Source of the DNA: Lewinellaceae bacterium
GTDB taxonomy: Bacteria > Bacteroidota > Bacteroidia > Chitinophagales > Saprospiraceae
DNA: 64,000 nucleotides
Reading direction: 5' to 3'
NCBI GenBank assembly: GCA_020636255.1
Contig: JACJYE010000001.1
Span: forward strand, 186,001 to 250,000
The notes beneath the pieces were generated by a model. That model had not been told where the DNA came from. It searched no databases and was given only the letters and a program-made list of their open reading frames with translations. A program made the position numbers and the translations under genes. Each line of letters begins with the position of its first letter. Within the stretch, counting starts at the first letter, position 1. Of the stretch, positions 61,044 through 64,000 are shown piece by piece.

Positions 61044-62384
61044 CTAAATATACCGGTTGAGGATGTTCTCAAACAACTCCTGATGCCCGCTGCGCTGTTG
61101 TGGCTCGCCCCTTTCCGCAGCAATAGCGCTGAGGTGCTCCAGCTTCAGCTTTCCGTCTTCGAAATCTTTGCCGGCGCCGGTATCAAAGGAAGCGTAGCGC
61201 TCTTTTCTGCGCTTAAGGTAGTCAGAATGTTCCAGAATGTCATACGCCGACAGCAAAGCGCGTGCAAAGGCGTCCATACCGCCGATATGGGCATAGAATA
61301 TATCTGCCAGATCAGTAGAGTTGCGCCGGGTTTTGGCGTCGAAGTTGATGCCGCCGCCTTTCAGGCCGCCGGCTTCGAGAAAGACCAGCATAGCTTCAAC
61401 GAGTTCGTAGACATCCACCGGGAACTGGTCGGTATCCCAGCCGTTCTGGTTATCGCCCCGGTTGGCGTCGAGGCTGCCGAGCAGCCCTGCATCGGCGGCC
61501 ACCTGCATTTCGTGTTGCATGGTATGCTGGGCCAGCGTAGCGTGGTTGAACTCCAGGTTGAGCTTGAAGTCGGCTTCCAGGCCGTACTCCCTGATAAAGC
61601 CGATGCAGGTGGCGGCATCGAAGTCGTACTGGTGTTTGCTGGGCTCCATCGGCTTGGGTTCGATGAAGAAAGTGCCTTTGAAACCCTGTGAGCGGGCATA
61701 ATCTTTAGCCATGTGCAGGAAGCGCGCCAGGTGGCCCAGCTCGCGCTTCATATTGGTATTGAGCAATGACATATACCCCTCGCGGCCGCCCCAGAATACG
61801 TAGTTCTCGCCACCGAGCTTGATGGTGGCGTCGAGGGCGTTCCTGGCCTGTGCGCCGGCATAGGCCAGGGCTTCAAAGTCGGGGTTCGTCGCAGCGCCGT
61901 TCATATAGCGGGGGTGGGAAAACAGGTTGGCGGTGCCCCAGAGCAGTTTCACGCCGCTGGCCTTTTGTTTTTCCAGGGCGTAGTCGGTGATCTGCTCAAG
62001 GCGTTTAGCGCTTTCCGCCAGGGTTGCGCCCTCCGCTACGAGGTCGTAGTCGTGAAAGCAATAAAATGGCACGCCAAGTTTTGTGATAAACTCGAAGCCG
62101 GCGTCCATTTTGTCGCGGGCCTGCTCGATAGGATCCTGAGCGGCCAGCCAGGGGAAATTCTTCGTCGGGGCGCCAAAGGGGTCGCCGCCGGCGCCGCAGA
62201 AGCTATGCCACCAGCAGACGGCAAACCGGAGGTGCTCTTTCATGGCCTTTCCACCCACTTTGCGGTTTTCGTCATACCAACGAAACGCGAGCGGGTTGTC
62301 CGAATCGCGGCCTTCATAGGGTATCTTGCCAATGCCTTTGAAGTATTCTTTATCTCCTACAGTTAATTGAATTTGGTTAGACAT
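61044..62384 (-). CDS. xylA: Xylose isomerase
   Basis: Converts D-xylose to D-xylulose using two divalent metals. 446 residues, the long (class II) form. Motifs: FCGAGGDPFGAPT near 60, YCFHDYDLVAEGATL with the catalytic His near 105, VFWGGREGY, FFIEPKPMEPSKHQYD with metal ligands, and LEFNHATLAQHTMQHE. It starts 36 bases after the xylB stop, so the genes form a xylB-xylA operon. Confidence 0.96.
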   Translation of the reverse strand: MSNQIQLTVGDKEYFKGIGKIPYEGRDSDNPLAFRWYDENRKVGGKAMKEHLRFAVCWWHSFCGAGGDPFGAPTKNFPWLAAQDPIEQARDKMDAGFEFITKLGVPFYCFHDYDLVAEGATLAESAKRLEQITDYALEKQKASGVKLLWGTANLFSHPRYMNGAATNPDFEALAYAGAQARNALDATIKLGGENYVFWGGREGYMSLLNTNMKRELGHLARFLHMAKDYARSQGFKGTFFIEPKPMEPSKHQYDFDAATCIGFIREYGLEADFKLNLEFNHATLAQHTMQHEMQVAADAGLLGSLDANRGDNQNGWDTDQFPVDVYELVEAMLVFLEAGGLKGGGINFDAKTRRNSTDLADIFYAHIGGMDAFARALLSAYDILEHSDYLKRRKERYASFDTGAGKDFEDGKLKLEHLSAIAAERGEPQQRSGHQELFENILNRYI

Positions 62385-62420
62385 GGATCGTGTTTTTGAA
62401 GATAGACATAGGTATTATAT

Positions 62421-63935
62421 TCATAAGGCTGCCCCGTCAGAGCAGGGCTCTGAATGAAGCAGCTTTTCCAGGTCTCCGGCCCATTGGCCGTAGGCTTGTT
62501 CGTATGCGCTGTTTGAGCTGGAAGGCTGGAAGGTTTCCACGACCTTATTGCCCTGCATAGCTTCTCTGGCCGAAGCATACAGGCCGCAGGCTACTCCCGC
62601 TGCTTTGGCGGCGCCCACAGCGCCGGTCGTCTCCATCACCTCTATCCGGCTGCCCATCAGGTTGGAGATCGTACCGGAGAAAACGGCCGACTGGAACAGG
62701 TTGTCGTTGCCCACCCTGATCACCTGCACATTAAGGCCCATTTCCCGGAGGATGTTCATACCATAAACAAAGGAGAAAGCGATGCCTTCGAGGGCAGCCC
62801 GGAAAAAGTGGGCCTGGTGGTGTCGGTTGAACTGCAGGTTGTTGACCTGTGCTCCGGGGGCTTTATTCCCCAGCATGCGTTCGGCGCCATTGCCGAAAGG
62901 CAGGATGCGCAACCCGTCGGCCCCCGGGGGCACGGAAGCGGCCAGGCGTTCCATTTCACCGTAGGAAATACCGCCATGGCCCATTTGCTGCTTAGCCCAG
63001 CGATACTGTATCCCGGCGCCGTTGATGCACAACAAAATGCCGATATGGGGCGACGCCGCGCTATGGTTGACGTGGGCAAAAGCATTGACCCTCGACTCCG
63101 GGTCGTACATGGGCTTGTCCACTACGCCGTACACTACGCCGGAGGTGCCGCCGGTGGCCGCCACTTCTCCTGCTTCGAGCACGTTGAGCGAAAGAGCGTT
63201 ATTGGGCTGGTCGCCTGCCCGGTAGGCCACTTCGATGCCCGCTACCAGCCCCGTAGCTTCTGCAGCAGCGGCCGTTAACTTGCCCTGGCGGGAAAAAGTG
63301 GGTAACACCTCGGGCAGAAGAGAAGCATCAAAGCCAAAGTGATCGAGGGTAAGCTGTGCCGGGCGGTTATGCTCAAAATCCCACATAATGCCTTCCGACA
63401 GGCCGCTGGGCGTGGTGTATATTTCCCCGGTGAGCCGCATGGCGATGTAATCACCCGGCAGCATGATCTTGTGGATGCGCTCGTAGACGCCGGGCTCATT
63501 GTCCTTGACCCATTTCAGCTTGGAAGCTGTAAAATTTCCGGGAGTATTGAGCATCTGCCGGAAACACCGGGCCGGGCCGATAGCATCCTGAGCCTCTTCG
63601 CCAATGCTGATGGCGCGGCTGTCGCACCAGATGATCGAAGGCCTCAACGCCTCCTGTTTTTCATCAACGGCCACCAGCCCATGCATTTGATAGGCGATGC
63701 CTATGGCCTGGATCGCGGCGGGGGCCACCCCGGTTTGCTTCAGCAGGGCTTTCGTGGCCTGGCAGGCATTTTCCCACCAGCTTTCGGGCTGTTGCTCGGC
63801 CCAGCCAGGCTGTACGGCCAGCATATCCATTTCCGACTCCGGAGACTGTGTAACGGCCAGCGTTGCGCCGTTTCGCGCATCGACCAGAGCTGCTTTGATG
63901 GAGGAAGAACCAATGTCGTAACCCAGTAAATACAT
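62421..63935 (-). CDS. xylB: Xylulokinase
   Basis: Phosphorylates D-xylulose to xylulose 5-phosphate for the pentose phosphate pathway. 504 residues from the ATG at 63935. FGGY-type kinase: phosphate-1 motif YLLGYDIGSSSIKAALVD at the N-terminus, QMHGLVAVDEKQEALRPSII near 90, the catalytic Asp in WCDSRAISIGEEAQ region or its GGTSG partner loop (VAATGGTSGVVYG), and C-terminal GAVGAAKAAGVACGLY. Upstream of and in line with xylA; its promoter lies at or beyond the window end. Confidence 0.95.
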   Translation of the reverse strand: MYLLGYDIGSSSIKAALVDARNGATLAVTQSPESEMDMLAVQPGWAEQQPESWWENACQATKALLKQTGVAPAAIQAIGIAYQMHGLVAVDEKQEALRPSIIWCDSRAISIGEEAQDAIGPARCFRQMLNTPGNFTASKLKWVKDNEPGVYERIHKIMLPGDYIAMRLTGEIYTTPSGLSEGIMWDFEHNRPAQLTLDHFGFDASLLPEVLPTFSRQGKLTAAAAEATGLVAGIEVAYRAGDQPNNALSLNVLEAGEVAATGGTSGVVYGVVDKPMYDPESRVNAFAHVNHSAASPHIGILLCINGAGIQYRWAKQQMGHGGISYGEMERLAASVPPGADGLRILPFGNGAERMLGNKAPGAQVNNLQFNRHHQAHFFRAALEGIAFSFVYGMNILREMGLNVQVIRVGNDNLFQSAVFSGTISNLMGSRIEVMETTGAVGAAKAAGVACGLYASAREAMQGNKVVETFQPSSSNSAYEQAYGQWAGDLEKLLHSEPCSDGAAL

Positions 63936-64000
63936 GTGAGGTTTGATTGTATAGGCGAAAGAAGTAAACATAACGGACGGCCCAAAGGAAGTTTCCTAAT

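Overview
The window looks like chromosomal DNA of a fairly GC-rich member of the Bacteroidota, probably a Saprospiria-type organism (Lewinella / Haliscomenobacter / Phaeodactylibacter-like). The evidence is: several secreted proteins with C-terminal type IX secretion (T9SS) sorting domains; a large SprB-repeat surface protein; repeated TAnnTTTG promoter elements, which are the Bacteroidota -7 box; the long NagB form fused to a PIG-L domain; and general protein style. The lineage is inferred from these traits, because no rRNA gene is present. I found no tRNA, rRNA, CRISPR array, transposase, integrase or phage gene.

Layout. 1-11.9 kb: housekeeping genes. These are the 3' end of a T9SS-type protein, a polyprenyl diphosphate synthase, an NfeD-like membrane protein, prs, rplY/ctc, an omega-amidase-type nitrilase, an NlpC/P60 lipoprotein, adk, NagB-PIG-L, obgE and a sugar-kinase-like APH protein fused to the RapZ C-terminal domain. 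12.2-21.4 kb: a stress and acylation block on the plus strand. It holds Hsp20, a P-loop kinase, an APH-family protein, a double UspA protein, a GCS2-CBS protein, a class II HDAC-like deacylase and an ADP-forming acyl-CoA synthetase fused to a GNAT acetyltransferase. 21.5-30.9 kb: a lower-GC minus-strand array. A subtilisin-like T9SS protease is followed by five paralogous lipoprotein genes, punctuated by orphan copies of the protease's sorting domain. Two 2374-bp units lie exactly head to tail. 31-40 kb: a propeller-sensor adenylate cyclase, an SRPBCC-GyrI protein, an M48 protease, a DUF6438 lipoprotein, a DinB-like protein and a helical protein of unknown function. 40.3-45.4 kb: a 1694-residue adhesin-like surface protein with SprB repeats and an inserted cohesin-like domain. 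45.4-49.9 kb: the oxidative pentose phosphate genes gnd-rpiB and, divergently, zwf-pgl. 50-64 kb: an ABC exporter, an S9 peptidase, an OmpA lipoprotein, a GT39-type glycosyltransferase, an NHL/T9SS protein, a diheme cytochrome c, a DUF5916 outer-membrane protein, and xylB-xylA.

The strongest lead is the protease and lipoprotein array. The protease lacks a signal peptide when read from its only usable ATG. A run of 11 C (minus strand) lies just upstream, and removing one C joins the frame to a good signal peptide and a promoter-proximal ATG. This is what a phase-variable switch, or a homopolymer sequencing error, would look like. The lipoprotein copies downstream show tandem duplication and patchwork divergence typical of gene conversion. 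Other points worth attention are a seven-copy intergenic motif (TAAGAGCTTGKTTGGAGG) that often overlaps stop codons, a candidate minus-strand small RNA ending at a strong terminator near 14.3 kb, an APH-RapZ fusion, and an HDAC/Pat acylation pair.
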